A stretch of DNA of 55,710 nucleotides from an uncultured bacterium (GCA_905214955.1 CAJMON010000010.1:1-55710), one strand, 5' to 3'. Numbered from the stretch's first letter, positions 27,145 through 35,195 are shown. Program-made: numbers and translations. Notes: generated by a model not told the origin, from the letters alone.

Positions 27145-28011
27145 TTAAACACTTTCCAAAACCGGCGGTTTCTGTCCACAGACCACTCTGTCCAATCCCG
27201 CCAGATCTTTTTTTACGGTTACATTACAAAAGCCTGCCATTTCCAGCAGGTTTTTCACATCTTCTCCCTGTTCGGCGCCGATCTCCAGCATCAGCCAGCC
27301 TTCCGGCTTTAAGTACGCCGGGCTTTCTTCAGCCAGCCTTCTGTAAAAATGAAGACCGTCTTCCATGCCGTCCAGTGCCATAAGCGGCTCATGATCTTTT
27401 ACTTCTTCCATCAGGGTCTCAATGGTTTTTGTGGGAATATAAGGTGGATTGGATACAATCACATCGTAAGGCGCTTCTGCCTTTTCCAGCAGGTCTCCCT
27501 GAAGGAAATGCACACCTGCATTCTGTCTGCGGTTGTTCTCTTCGGCAACCTTCAGTGCTTCCCCGGACAGATCTGTGCCTGTGCCCTCAATTCCCGGGCA
27601 TAGCAAAGCAGTGCTTATAATGATGCATCCAGAGCCGGTACAGACATCCAGCACCTTCATACCAGGCTTTGCCACCGACAGCACCTGCTCCACCAGGACT
27701 TCGGTATCCTGCCTTGGGATCAGCACATGTTCATTCACCAAAAACGAAATTCCCATAAACTCCTGCTCACCGGTGAGCTGCTGGAGGGGAATCCGCTCCC
27801 CTCTCTTTTTCAGCAGTTTCTGATATGCCACTTGGCAGTTCTCCGGCATTTCTTCTTCACAGTGAAGGAAATACCAGGAACGGCCTGCATCGGAAATCCC
27901 ATTTTGTTTCAGGACATATTCCATCAGATACCAGGCATCGATCCCGGCATCCGGCACACCGGCCTGTTCCAGGAAACATTCTGCATCTTTTAATGCTTTC
28001 CGGTAGCTCAT
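27145..28011 (-). CDS. prmC: Release factor glutamine methyltransferase
   Basis: It methylates the Gln of the GGQ motif in RF1 and RF2 using SAM. The 288-residue protein has an N-terminal helical domain, ending in RIPLQQLTGEQEFMG, the SAM motif KVLDVCTGSGCIIIS and the catalytic NPPY (IVSNPPYIPTKTI). Its ATG overlaps the yqhQ stop by 4 nt and it is followed by its substrate gene prfA. Confidence 0.96.
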   Translation of the reverse strand: MSYRKALKDAECFLEQAGVPDAGIDAWYLMEYVLKQNGISDAGRSWYFLHCEEEMPENCQVAYQKLLKKRGERIPLQQLTGEQEFMGISFLVNEHVLIPRQDTEVLVEQVLSVAKPGMKVLDVCTGSGCIIISTALLCPGIEGTGTDLSGEALKVAEENNRRQNAGVHFLQGDLLEKAEAPYDVIVSNPPYIPTKTIETLMEEVKDHEPLMALDGMEDGLHFYRRLAEESPAYLKPEGWLMLEIGAEQGEDVKNLLEMAGFCNVTVKKDLAGLDRVVCGQKPPVLESV

Positions 28012-29048
28012 CCTGCCTGCGCCTCTGCGTCTGCTTTCACAGAATTTTCTCTGGCTTTCTTCATGGTCTCTTTCACCAATGCACGTTCTTCGTCCGTATA
28101 GGCTCTTCCAAAGTTCTCATTCAGATAAGCTCTCCAGTCAAAGACAGCTTCCACTGCCGCAATGGCTACTTCTGCCATATCCGGTGTAGGCTCTTTGGTG
28201 GTCAGGCGCTGCATGGCCATGCCCGGTTTACTCAGTAAATTCACCAATCCGCTGTCACTGTTTCCTGCGATCCGGATAAACTCATAGGACACGCCTGCAA
28301 TCACCGGAATCAGCAGAAGCCTGCTCACTACCCGCCATACCGGAGATTCCACCCGGATAAACAGGAAGAAAATCACACTGATGATCATAACGATCAGCAG
28401 GAAACTGGTGCCGCAGCGTTTGTGGTGTTTGGAACTCTTCATGACATTTTCTACGGTCAGATCCATGCCGTGCTCCACGCAGTTGATGCATTTGTGCTCT
28501 GCTCCGTGGTACATAAATACTCTCTGGATGTCTTTCATCTGGGAAATCAGCACCAGATAAACTGTAAAGATCAGCAGACGTAAGACGCCTTCTAACAGGG
28601 TGATCACAGTGGTGGAATGGATCACTTTGCGCAGAAGCGTGGACATAAAATAGGGAAGCATAATAAAAATCGCTACGGACATGACTATGGAAAATACAAC
28701 CGTCAGGCCAAGCAGCAGGTCATTGGTCTTGCCGCCAGTCGCTTTGTCCAGTGCTTTTTCGAATTTTCCCGGCTCCTCTTCCTGGGCATCTTCCAGTGCA
28801 AAATTGGCTGACCAGGTCAGGCAGGACATTCCAAGCACCAGAGAATCCACAAAATTGAAGACTCCCCTTACGATTGGAAGGGAAAAGAAAGTCTTGTGCT
28901 TTTTGATAAAGTTGCTGTAGGTACTCACCTTGACAGCGATCTCTTTATCTGGCTTACGGACTGCTACGGCATAATCATCGCCGCTTTTCATCATGATTCC
29001 TTCCATGACTGCCTGTCCGCCAATATTGGATGACTTCATCGTTCTCAT
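28008..29048 (-). CDS. yqhQ: YqhQ, DUF1385 family membrane protein
   Basis: A 346-residue membrane protein that begins NIGGQAVMEGIMMKSGDDYAVAVR, the DUF1385 signature, and contains HGAEHKCINCVEHGMDLTVENV and KSSKHHKRCGTSFLL, conserved His/Cys-rich loops. About four to five hydrophobic helices are seen in residues 100-260. Function is not established; it is regularly next to prmC-prfA or rpmE in Clostridia, as here. It is first in its operon. Confidence 0.93.
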   Translation of the reverse strand: MRTMKSSNIGGQAVMEGIMMKSGDDYAVAVRKPDKEIAVKVSTYSNFIKKHKTFFSLPIVRGVFNFVDSLVLGMSCLTWSANFALEDAQEEEPGKFEKALDKATGGKTNDLLLGLTVVFSIVMSVAIFIMLPYFMSTLLRKVIHSTTVITLLEGVLRLLIFTVYLVLISQMKDIQRVFMYHGAEHKCINCVEHGMDLTVENVMKSSKHHKRCGTSFLLIVMIISVIFFLFIRVESPVWRVVSRLLLIPVIAGVSYEFIRIAGNSDSGLVNLLSKPGMAMQRLTTKEPTPDMAEVAIAAVEAVFDWRAYLNENFGRAYTDEERALVKETMKKARENSVKADAEAQAG

Positions 29049-29096
29049 CTCCTTATTCCGTTATTCGTTTTACCGAAACTTCAGGGCTTCGCCCTT

Positions 29097-29138
29097 AGCG
29101 CGTGTCTCAAAGCAGGAATGATTTTTCAAACACGCGCT
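29097..29138. repeat. Inverted repeat in the yqhQ leader
   Basis: Arms AGCGCGTGT (29097-29105) and ACACGCGCT (29130-29138) with a 24-nt loop, in the transcribed leader of yqhQ. A GGGC-GAA-GCCC hairpin follows. The arm plus adjoining TTGAAA resembles the hairpin in the pabA leader at 45133-45155. Confidence 0.6.
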
Positions 29139-29147
29139 GGCATTCCC

Positions 29148-29176
29148 AGTATAGCAGAAACCTTAGGTTCCTGCAA
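29148..29176 (-). promoter_or_regulatory. Sigma-A promoter of yqhQ-prmC-prfA
   Basis: Minus strand: TTGCAG, 17-bp spacer, TATACT, about 100 nt before the yqhQ start. Confidence 0.78.
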
Positions 29177-29201
29177 GAAGATCTGTTTGTTTGTATAACA
29201 A

Positions 29202-29233
29202 AACAGGCTGAGATCTTTCAATCTCAACCTGTT
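29202..29233 (-). terminator. Intrinsic terminator of rpmE
   Basis: Arms AACAGG-TGAGAT around a 6-nt loop with one mismatch (13-position stem), then TTTTGTTAT on the minus strand, ten bases after the rpmE stop codon. Confidence 0.85.
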
Positions 29234-29243
29234 GATTCCAGAC

Positions 29244-29453
29244 TTATTTGTTTTCGCCAAGACCATATTTTTTATTGAATTTATCAATACGTCCACGAGC
29301 CTGGGCAGCTTTCTGCTGACCGGTGTAGAATGAATGGCACTTGGAACAAATTTCTACGTGGATATCTTTCTTTGTAGAACCAGTTACGAATGTGTTTCCA
29401 CAGTTACAGGTAACGGTTGCCTGGTAATACTCCGGATGGATTCCTTCTCTCAT
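29244..29453 (-). CDS. rpmE: 50S ribosomal protein L31
   Basis: A 69-residue ribosomal protein from MREGIHPEYYQATVTC at 29453, which has GAGGTG nine bases upstream; an in-frame ATG at 29495 lies in the promoter and is rejected. It is the zinc-binding (C+) form with CNCG and CSKC. The end GRIDKFNKKYGLGE is typical of Firmicutes L31. It is monocistronic, with its own promoter and terminator. Confidence 0.97.
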   Translation of the reverse strand: MREGIHPEYYQATVTCNCGNTFVTGSTKKDIHVEICSKCHSFYTGQQKAAQARGRIDKFNKKYGLGENK

Positions 29454-29495
29454 GATTTTCACCTCTTCTTCCTTTGCTTCTAAAACAGCTATCAA

Positions 29496-29524
29496 ATTAT
29501 AACACGGCTGTCAAGAAAAAGCAA
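29496..29524 (-). promoter_or_regulatory. Sigma-A promoter of rpmE
   Basis: Minus strand: TTGCTT, 17-bp spacer, TATAAT, 42 nt upstream of the ribosomal protein start. Confidence 0.82.
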
Positions 29525-29558
29525 CCTCTTTTTCTATCTATTTTTTTATTTCCTTAAA

Positions 29559-30842
29559 CTATTTTTTTATCTTCTTCGTGGCAATCATGGTCTCAAAAGT
29601 TTTAAAGCTGTCCCTCGCATAGGTTCCTTCGATCCACTGCAGCTTCCCTCCGTATTCTGCCGCAAAGGGGCGGATGAGGTTCTTTCGGCTTTTCTTTATG
29701 ACCCGCTTGAAGACATACTGCTTTTTCTCGTAATGCCATTTCTCGATATACCAGAAATCTCCTTCTTTTCTGGACAAATACAGGGTTCTGGGGTTTTCGG
29801 TATCAAAGCACATGCCGCCAAAATATCTGGATCTGGCATAAAATGCCTCGCCGGACATGGTTACATCATACAGGTTCATGTTCTTTGTCTTTTTGCTGTA
29901 GACGCCCACTTTGTATTCCGCATTTGTCTCATCATCAAATTCTGCAAACGAAATCCACGCCTGCTCTTTTTCCGTTTTTCCAACATCCAGAATCCGCCTT
30001 CGTCTCTGATTTCGCTCCAGAATCTTTGGAACCGTTTTGTTGTCCACGCCCGTGCCGCCTGCTTCTGCCTTTCCCAACACTTTTCCTTTTGTGCTGGATA
30101 CCTCCCAGGTATCAATATTGAAAAAAGCCTGGCGAATTGCAGAAGAATTCAGATTCGGATGGGCATACATGATCAGACGGATATCCGTGCTGTCTGTACA
30201 GGGAACTGCTTTCAGATAATACTGATGTTTTCCACTGTCAATGAGCCTGCAGGGATCTTTCCAATTTTCACCGTCCCGGCTGAAGCTTACCAGCCAACAC
30301 CAGTGAGATTCCTTTTTTCCGTTTTCCAGCTTGTCATTCCACCGTTCTCTGGTAAAGAGAAAATACCCTTTTTCTGTGCGGACAATCTGCGCGTATGTCA
30401 CCCATCCTTCGGTCTTTAAGCGCCGTTTCTTCCAGTGGGAAATGTCTCCCGGCTTTTTTGAAATAAAAATCTCCAGATATTTCTTTTCACTGTGCCCGGT
30501 CACAATGTAAAGAATCCTGCCATCTTCCAGCAGTTCCACCGCTCCTGCATTGTGATCATCCACTGCAAACTTTGCCAGATTGATTCTCCGTACCTTTCCG
30601 TTCTGAAGATTCCGCTCCATCACACCGCAGTACCCTTCTGCCGTCGTATATGTAGTGAAGATTTTTTTCTTTTCCCAGGTCACCGACAACGGATAACACC
30701 ACCAGGAATTCATGCCGGATGCATCCTTGTAAATGACCCCTTTCTCTTCCGCCTGGCACGGAATCCCCCAAAACAAAGCACTCAAACACATCAGAAAAAG
30801 AAGACACATCCAGCCAGCTGCTATTTTTTTGATTTTTTTCAT
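29559..30842 (-). CDS. Secreted BNR-4-like beta-propeller protein
   Basis: A 427-residue exported protein with signal peptide (WMCLLFLMCLSALFWGIPCQA, cleavage about residue 31). The body resembles the BNR-4 repeat family: WWCYPLSVTWEKKKIFTTYT, then FAVDDHNAGAVELLEDGRIL and ITRE-like ISHWKKRR blades, suggesting a six- or seven-bladed propeller like sialidases or polysaccharide lyases. The DDHN motif and the following His are conserved in that family. Substrate is unknown, a glycan is likely. It is on the same strand as, and 82 nt downstream of, the secreted V8-like protein, separated by an inverted repeat. The family call is from motif memory. Confidence 0.6.
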   Translation of the reverse strand: MKKIKKIAAGWMCLLFLMCLSALFWGIPCQAEEKGVIYKDASGMNSWWCYPLSVTWEKKKIFTTYTTAEGYCGVMERNLQNGKVRRINLAKFAVDDHNAGAVELLEDGRILYIVTGHSEKKYLEIFISKKPGDISHWKKRRLKTEGWVTYAQIVRTEKGYFLFTRERWNDKLENGKKESHWCWLVSFSRDGENWKDPCRLIDSGKHQYYLKAVPCTDSTDIRLIMYAHPNLNSSAIRQAFFNIDTWEVSSTKGKVLGKAEAGGTGVDNKTVPKILERNQRRRRILDVGKTEKEQAWISFAEFDDETNAEYKVGVYSKKTKNMNLYDVTMSGEAFYARSRYFGGMCFDTENPRTLYLSRKEGDFWYIEKWHYEKKQYVFKRVIKKSRKNLIRPFAAEYGGKLQWIEGTYARDSFKTFETMIATKKIKK

Positions 30843-30856
30843 ACATGCTCCTATGA

Positions 30857-30886
30857 AATACGGCGGGTCATCCTGCCCACCGTATT
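30857..30886. repeat. Inverted repeat between the V8-like gene and the BNR-4-like gene
   Basis: Arms AATACGGCGGG and CCCACCGTATT (one G-U/A-C position) with an 8-nt loop. It is immediately upstream of the ribosome site of the BNR-4-like gene. No clear U-run follows on the minus strand, so it could be a weak terminator, an RNA-stabilising stem or a processing site. Confidence 0.5.
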
Positions 30887-30924
30887 CCTTTAAAATGGTT
30901 TATAAAATTTTCTTCAATCCTTTT

Positions 30925-31791
30925 TTAATTCTGACTCATAAAATACGCCATAGTAGAAGTAATCTTTAGGCCGTAATTCAATCCATCCCCGCCAGTCGTA
31001 TGCATACCCACACAAATATATTTTCCATTTACTGTATGATAAATCGGTGCGCCGCCCTGGCCATTATCCGTATCAATCTTATAATTGATAATGTCGTTTC
31101 CTCCTAAAATATTTCCAGAAGCTCGGCGAATCTTATCATTCTCTCCTCTTGCGAAGCCAGCAATCGACACCCTGACCCCTTTTAAAGAATCATTAACAGA
31201 TTCATAACCAAAATATCCTAAATTCGCTCCTACATAATCCCCAACCGGAATAATACCAAAGTTCAAATTATCTGCTCCTGTTTCTATATAGTTCTTCGGA
31301 AGATAAGAACCAGATGTTTTCAGCGTAAGTCCTGTTCCTGCATATTCTGGGAAATAGACAACGACGCTGCCCCAGCTTCCAAGCTTACGGCTATACAAAT
31401 TCTCAGCTCTTGTAATGAGTTTTCCTTTACTGAATAACCAGCCTGTTCCCGCTGTTTTGGAACCATCTGACCAAGTGGTCGTAATTTTGGCAATACTTCT
31501 GTAAGGTGCCGGACTTAAATCTGTGATAATTTCGCGATTGTCATCTCCAATAATACTCAGTGTCTGAACGCCATCTTTTTCATCAGAATTTGGAAACAGT
31601 CCCTCAAATCCCTCTGAAACAATATGATCCGGGATCTGTGATTCTTTCACTGACATACATTCTGTCACTGCACCTGTACTAAAATTCTTTTTCAGTAAAA
31701 CAATCTCATCTTCTTCTGCTGATGCTGCACATGCAGTTCCTAAAATCATTGCACCTGCTAAAATTGCCTTTAACCATTTTTTCATCTTCAT
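30925..31791 (-). CDS. Secreted V8/glutamyl-endopeptidase-like protein with lost catalytic triad
   Basis: A 288-residue exported protein (signal peptide 1-25, cleavage ASA-EE). It aligns through its whole length with Bacillus glutamyl endopeptidases (S1B): IGDDNREIITD and PYRSIAKI, AGTGWLF, LGYFGYESVN, VRVSIAGFARGE, YKIDTDNGQGGAPIY, GMHTTGG. The catalytic residues are replaced: His by Glu130 (in TRAENLYS), Asp by Asn177 (in LNFGII) and Ser by Gly246 (in GQGGAP). The frame and all surrounding structure are intact, so it is a pseudoenzyme, not a broken gene. AAAGGAGG precedes the ATG. It is divergent from blaI/M56 and shares an operator-rich promoter region with them. Confidence 0.85.
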   Translation of the reverse strand: MKMKKWLKAILAGAMILGTACAASAEEDEIVLLKKNFSTGAVTECMSVKESQIPDHIVSEGFEGLFPNSDEKDGVQTLSIIGDDNREIITDLSPAPYRSIAKITTTWSDGSKTAGTGWLFSKGKLITRAENLYSRKLGSWGSVVVYFPEYAGTGLTLKTSGSYLPKNYIETGADNLNFGIIPVGDYVGANLGYFGYESVNDSLKGVRVSIAGFARGENDKIRRASGNILGGNDIINYKIDTDNGQGGAPIYHTVNGKYICVGMHTTGGDGLNYGLKITSTMAYFMSQN

Positions 31792-31891
31792 ACTCTCTTC
31801 CTCCTTTGTTATTTGCCAGTTATTTTGTTTTATCTGCTTCCCTTTTCTGTCCTCACCTCTTCTTTCTTGTTTACCATTTTATTCTTCATCT

Positions 31892-31956
31892 TTGTAGAAC
31901 ACATTTTATGACTCATTCTACAATCTCGTCAATATACTTTTCTACTTTTTCTACAA
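31892..31956. promoter_or_regulatory. Candidate BlaI-type operator cluster in the divergent promoter region
   Basis: TTGTAGAA at 31892-31899 and TTCTACAA at 31916-31923 form an inverted pair; a second TTCTACAA is at 31949-31956 and a partial TTCTAC at 31940-31945. The motif contains the TACA/TGTA core known from BlaI/MecI operators. One copy lies inside the spacer of the V8-like gene promoter and another just after its -10; the third is 16 bp upstream of the blaI -35. Confidence 0.6.
31903..31932 (-). promoter_or_regulatory. Sigma-A promoter of the V8-like gene
   Basis: Minus strand: TTGACG, 18-bp spacer, TAAAAT. The spacer contains a TTGTAGAA operator-like half-site, suggesting repression by the neighbouring BlaI protein. 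Confidence 0.65.
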
Positions 31957-31971
31957 TCTTGAAGAATGTTA

Positions 31972-32000
31972 TTAACGAAAACAGATTCCCATTGTATAAT
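31972..32000 (+). promoter_or_regulatory. Sigma-A promoter of blaI-M56
   Basis: TTAACG, 17-bp spacer, TATAAT, 41 nt before the blaI-family start codon. Confidence 0.78.
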
Positions 32001-32041
32001 TAGACTAGAAAAGCGCTTATTTCATTTTAGAGGTACCCAAA

Positions 32042-32452
32042 ATGGATGATTACTACGGATTATCTGAACTTGAATATCAATTAATGCAGTTATTTTTGGA
32101 AAACAAAGAACCGATTGGTTTTTCCGAAGTGATTCATTACTGTAACGATGTAAAACATCTGAACTGGGCTGCTACGACCCTCCATACTTATCTGACACGT
32201 TTGATTGCCAAAGGTGTATTGTGTTCTGACCGAAATGGCTACAAACGTTCTTATTATGCAGCCGTTTCAGAAAAACAGCTTTCTCATCAGTGGGCACAAA
32301 AGATTGTAAAACGGTCTTTTGGCGGATCTATTCGGAATTTTCTGGTTTCACTGACGTATGAAGCACCTTTATCAAAAGAAGAAGTGACAGAGCTGCATCA
32401 GCTTCTGGAGGATCAGCTGTCAGAATCTGATCCGCAAAAGGAGAACTCATGA
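32042..32452 (+). CDS. BlaI/MecI/CopY family repressor
   Basis: A 136-residue winged-helix repressor. It starts GLSELEYQLMQLFLENKEP, and has the family recognition helix region NWAATTLHTYLTRLIAKGVL followed by the wing GYKRSYYAAVSE. A dimerisation tail follows (KEEVTELHQLLEDQL). An Asn99-Phe100 pair (IRNFLVSL) matches the Asn101-Phe102 bond cleaved in S. aureus BlaI/MecI, so proteolytic inactivation by the partner M56 protein is plausible. It overlaps the M56 gene by 4 nt. AGAGG lies before the ATG. Confidence 0.92.
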   Translation: MDDYYGLSELEYQLMQLFLENKEPIGFSEVIHYCNDVKHLNWAATTLHTYLTRLIAKGVLCSDRNGYKRSYYAAVSEKQLSHQWAQKIVKRSFGGSIRNFLVSLTYEAPLSKEEVTELHQLLEDQLSESDPQKENS

Positions 32453-33786
32453 AACCGCTGTTAATGCTTTTATTTTCTGTATCTTTATCAGGCACGCTTC
32501 CATTTATCATTTACCTGATAGCCGGAGCTGTTTTTCGAGATAAACTTTCCGCTACAATCAGATACAGATTTTTAAAGCTCTGTCTTTTGTTTTATCTGGT
32601 TCCTTTTCCTTTCATAAAATATGTAATCGGTCGAAAATTGGATGCTCCGGGCATGAAGCCTCCTGTTTTCGACAACTACATTTATCTAAAAGATGTCATC
32701 CAACAGACAAACGACAGTTTTTATATTCTGTTGGATTTTCCAGAAAAACGAATACTTAGTATCATTGGTCTTATTTTTTTCATTATTGTTTTTTATTACA
32801 TAATTGTATATGTAAAGTTTCGTTCTAAAATTTCTCATTGCTCCATACCTGAATCTTCCTGTACTACATTGTTGATGGATTTAAAAGATTCTTTTCACAT
32901 TAAAAGCAATGTAAAAGTTTATTTATGCAATATGCATGGAAGTCCTGCTACCTACGGTATATTTTCTCCCGTAATCTTACTTACAAAATCTGTAAACTCT
33001 CAGGATTTTTCTCTGGTATTTCTTCATGAACTGCAGCACATTAAAAATCACGACTTTTTCTTCCGTCTGCTGTCCATGCTGGCAATACTTCTTCATTGCT
33101 ACAATCCATTCATTTATCTTTTCTTCCGTGAATTAAAAGAAGTCCAAGAGCTTCATTGCGATGAACAGTTAGTGGTTTCTTTTACTCCAGAAGAAAAAAA
33201 ACACTATGGAAATCTTCTTTTACAAGTAGGATCTGAAGATTCCGCCACACATTCTTCTGTACTTTATTTTTCGAAAAAAAGGAGAGAAAATTTTATGCGT
33301 AAACGAATTTTTCATTTAACCAAACCCGATTTCAAAAAATCCAGACTGCTTTTGACTTTCCTTACTGTGTGCATGGTTGGATCTGCCTGCATTCCAGTTG
33401 CTGCCTATTCTCCTGTAACCATTGACTGGAGAGAAGGCACGGATTTTACAAATTCTTTTGAAGAAAACTCTGACTGGCTTTATTTTACTGAAACAGAGGA
33501 AGCTATAGATCTGCCGGAAGATGAAATTAATTTCAAATACAGTGACACTTATGTCATTCTTGATACTGGAGAAATCGTGCTCGTTGATGAGCATGACGCT
33601 GCTCTCGGTGCTGCCCGTACTTCCTGTTCTCACAATTACGTTTCCGGAATTGCAAAACGTCATGTAGCTTCTGCCGATGGTGGATGTACTGTATATTCCC
33701 ACCAGGCTCTCTATTGTACCATCTGCCAAAAAACTCAATATTTTACAGTTTTAAGCTCCAATTATTATAACAAATGCCCTCATTAA
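32449..33786 (+). CDS. M56 family metallopeptidase, BlaR1-like sensor with Cys/His-rich C-terminus
   Basis: A 445-residue membrane antirepressor-type protease. Helices are at about 3-26, 41-60 and 103-122, then the cytoplasmic M56 zinc protease with HELQH (193-197) and ELHCDE (234-239), a helix at 206-226 and a last helix near 300-320. The outside C-terminal domain of about 125 residues is not the penicillin-binding domain of BlaR1: it has an acidic stretch and a closing Cys/His cluster (Cys393, His395, Cys413, Cys423, Cys426, Cys443, His445). It therefore senses something other than a beta-lactam; a metal or an oxidant is possible. AT-rich, likely laterally acquired. Confidence 0.88.
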   Translation: MKPLLMLLFSVSLSGTLPFIIYLIAGAVFRDKLSATIRYRFLKLCLLFYLVPFPFIKYVIGRKLDAPGMKPPVFDNYIYLKDVIQQTNDSFYILLDFPEKRILSIIGLIFFIIVFYYIIVYVKFRSKISHCSIPESSCTTLLMDLKDSFHIKSNVKVYLCNMHGSPATYGIFSPVILLTKSVNSQDFSLVFLHELQHIKNHDFFFRLLSMLAILLHCYNPFIYLFFRELKEVQELHCDEQLVVSFTPEEKKHYGNLLLQVGSEDSATHSSVLYFSKKRRENFMRKRIFHLTKPDFKKSRLLLTFLTVCMVGSACIPVAAYSPVTIDWREGTDFTNSFEENSDWLYFTETEEAIDLPEDEINFKYSDTYVILDTGEIVLVDEHDAALGAARTSCSHNYVSGIAKRHVASADGGCTVYSHQALYCTICQKTQYFTVLSSNYYNKCPH

Positions 33787-33807
33787 ATAACGAAAATCGT
33801 CCACCCC

Positions 33808-33849
33808 AGCGCCGCCAGCAGCTTCCTCTTTCTGCCGGCGGCGCTTTTC
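33808..33849 (+). terminator. Intrinsic terminator after the M56 gene
   Basis: Perfect 9-bp arms AGCGCCGCC and GGCGGCGCT, with inner pairing GCAG/CTGC, followed by TTTTCTCATATT on the plus strand. It separates the M56 gene from convergent spoIIR. Confidence 0.85.
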
Positions 33850-33857
33850 TCATATTC

Positions 33858-34514
33858 TCATTTACTCAGGCATTTCCACTTCACCTGAAAGCTGGCGGTT
33901 TCCCAGCGAAACAGACTCTCATACTCTTCTTCTGTCAGGATTTCTTTTAATTCTTCTTTCTGTTCTTCTGGGAAGACGCCCCGGACGCAGTCCCGCATAT
34001 TTCCGAAGGGAAAAAGCAGGCACCACCAGTTATGGCCGCTTCCTTCTCCCAGGGAAATCTGCAGAGTATGGTAGGTTCCTGCCGGAAAGATGCTGTCGCC
34101 ATACTGTTTTTCCGGAAAATTCCGTTTCAACAGCCGGGCTTCTGCCCCGTAAGTACAGCCGTTTTCTTTTAACACCTGCTCTGCCTTTTCTTCCAAGTCA
34201 CTTAAATGAGCCTCCACCACCTGTTCTGTATGTTGCAGATTCGATTTTTCTTCCGAAGCTGTCTCCGGTGCCAGCAGGGTTTCCAGATATTCTGCCAGGG
34301 TATTTCGCACTTTCTTTTTTACATTCTGATCTTCCTCGCTGTCACTATTGGCCAGCACGTGGAACCGCAGAATGGAAGTTTCCAGACTGCCACATGCATT
34401 CCCCTGTGATCCATGCAGCACACTCACCGCCAGAAAACACACCAGGACCAAAATCCAGGACCAGATGGCCCGCCTGGATATTCTTCCTTCTTGTCTTGAA
34501 CCTTCGTCTTTCAT
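33858..34514 (-). CDS. spoIIR: Stage II sporulation protein R
   Basis: The forespore signal protein, exported into the intermembrane space, that triggers SpoIIGA to process pro-sigma-E. Start chosen at 34514 (MKDEGSRQ) with GGGGAGGA upstream, giving 218 residues; a longer frame begins within the leader of the gene. One N-terminal membrane segment (WSWILVLVCFLAVSVL) precedes the SpoIIR domain with ILRFHVLANSDSEEDQ and VRNTLAEYL. Its place at the end of a germinant receptor operon, 72 nt after gerC, is unusual. Confidence 0.92.
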   Translation of the reverse strand: MKDEGSRQEGRISRRAIWSWILVLVCFLAVSVLHGSQGNACGSLETSILRFHVLANSDSEEDQNVKKKVRNTLAEYLETLLAPETASEEKSNLQHTEQVVEAHLSDLEEKAEQVLKENGCTYGAEARLLKRNFPEKQYGDSIFPAGTYHTLQISLGEGSGHNWWCLLFPFGNMRDCVRGVFPEEQKEELKEILTEEEYESLFRWETASFQVKWKCLSK

Positions 34515-34586
34515 GCTGTCCTCCTCCCCGCTTCGGCTTTTTCTTTTAAAGAGAGTTTCGCCTGATTCCGGATATTTATACAACAC

Positions 34587-35195
34587 TTACACCGAAAGTT
34601 CTGGAAGAAGTTTTCCATTCTGCCACCCCAGCTTTGGAATCTCTCTTACCTGGTCTTTTCCTTTGTTGTAAAGGTCATCCAGCAGATCTTTCAGCGTCAC
34701 TGGAAGTTTCTTCGCTTCCGTCTGTTTTTTGATTTCCATGGGCTGATTTTTATAGAGATTTTCCAGATAACTGCCGTCCGTGTCCTCCCCTTTGCTGACT
34801 TCTTCGTCATCCTCTTCCTCCGAACCTTCCTCTGGTCTTTCTCCCGGCATGGGCTCCTGCCCATCCTCTTCCTTTTCAAACACTGTCAGCACATCGGAAG
34901 CCCCCTGAAATACCAGCACATTTCTGGCAAAGGCTGGCTGGCTTCCCAGATACCGGAGGACTTTCTCCACCCAGACCGGATCTTCTGCTGCCTGACTTTC
35001 CAGAACCACCGCTTTCACCTGTCCGTAATCCCGATACCGGCCGCTCTGAAGCTGCCGTTTTCTCTGCTGTTCTTCCGGTTCTCCCTTTGTAAAAGTCACC
35101 ACTGTTGGAAAGGTCCGGTCTTCCAGCTCTCTCCCGGCGCAGCCGGAAAGGCACAGGCCTGCCAAAATTCCCACTAATACCACCTTTTTTCTCAC
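34587..35195 (-). CDS. GerC-like spore germination lipoprotein, short form
   Basis: A 202-residue lipoprotein with lipobox LSGC (Cys19). After the lipobox it resembles the N-terminal domain of Ger(x)C proteins (GRELEDRTFPTVVTF, then QPAFARNVLVFQG), but it is about half the usual 370-400 residues: the C-terminal GerC domain is missing, replaced by an acidic Glu-rich stretch at about 110-140. The frame is clean and in an intact operon, so it is a shortened family member rather than a frameshift. It overlaps the permease gene by 4 nt. Confidence 0.72.
   Translation of the reverse strand: MRKKVVLVGILAGLCLSGCAGRELEDRTFPTVVTFTKGEPEEQQRKRQLQSGRYRDYGQVKAVVLESQAAEDPVWVEKVLRYLGSQPAFARNVLVFQGASDVLTVFEKEEDGQEPMPGERPEEGSEEEDDEEVSKGEDTDGSYLENLYKNQPMEIKKQTEAKKLPVTLKDLLDDLYNKGKDQVREIPKLGWQNGKLLPELSV

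Noticed and set aside
29496..29524. A TTGACA close to the rpmE -10
   Set aside because: It is only 7 bp from TATAAT, too near for a promoter; TTGCTT at 17 bp is the working -35.
34587..35195. Frameshift in gerC as the cause of its short length
   Set aside because: The C-terminus is followed by a stop in a clean frame, and no other frame downstream continues GerC-like sequence before spoIIR.
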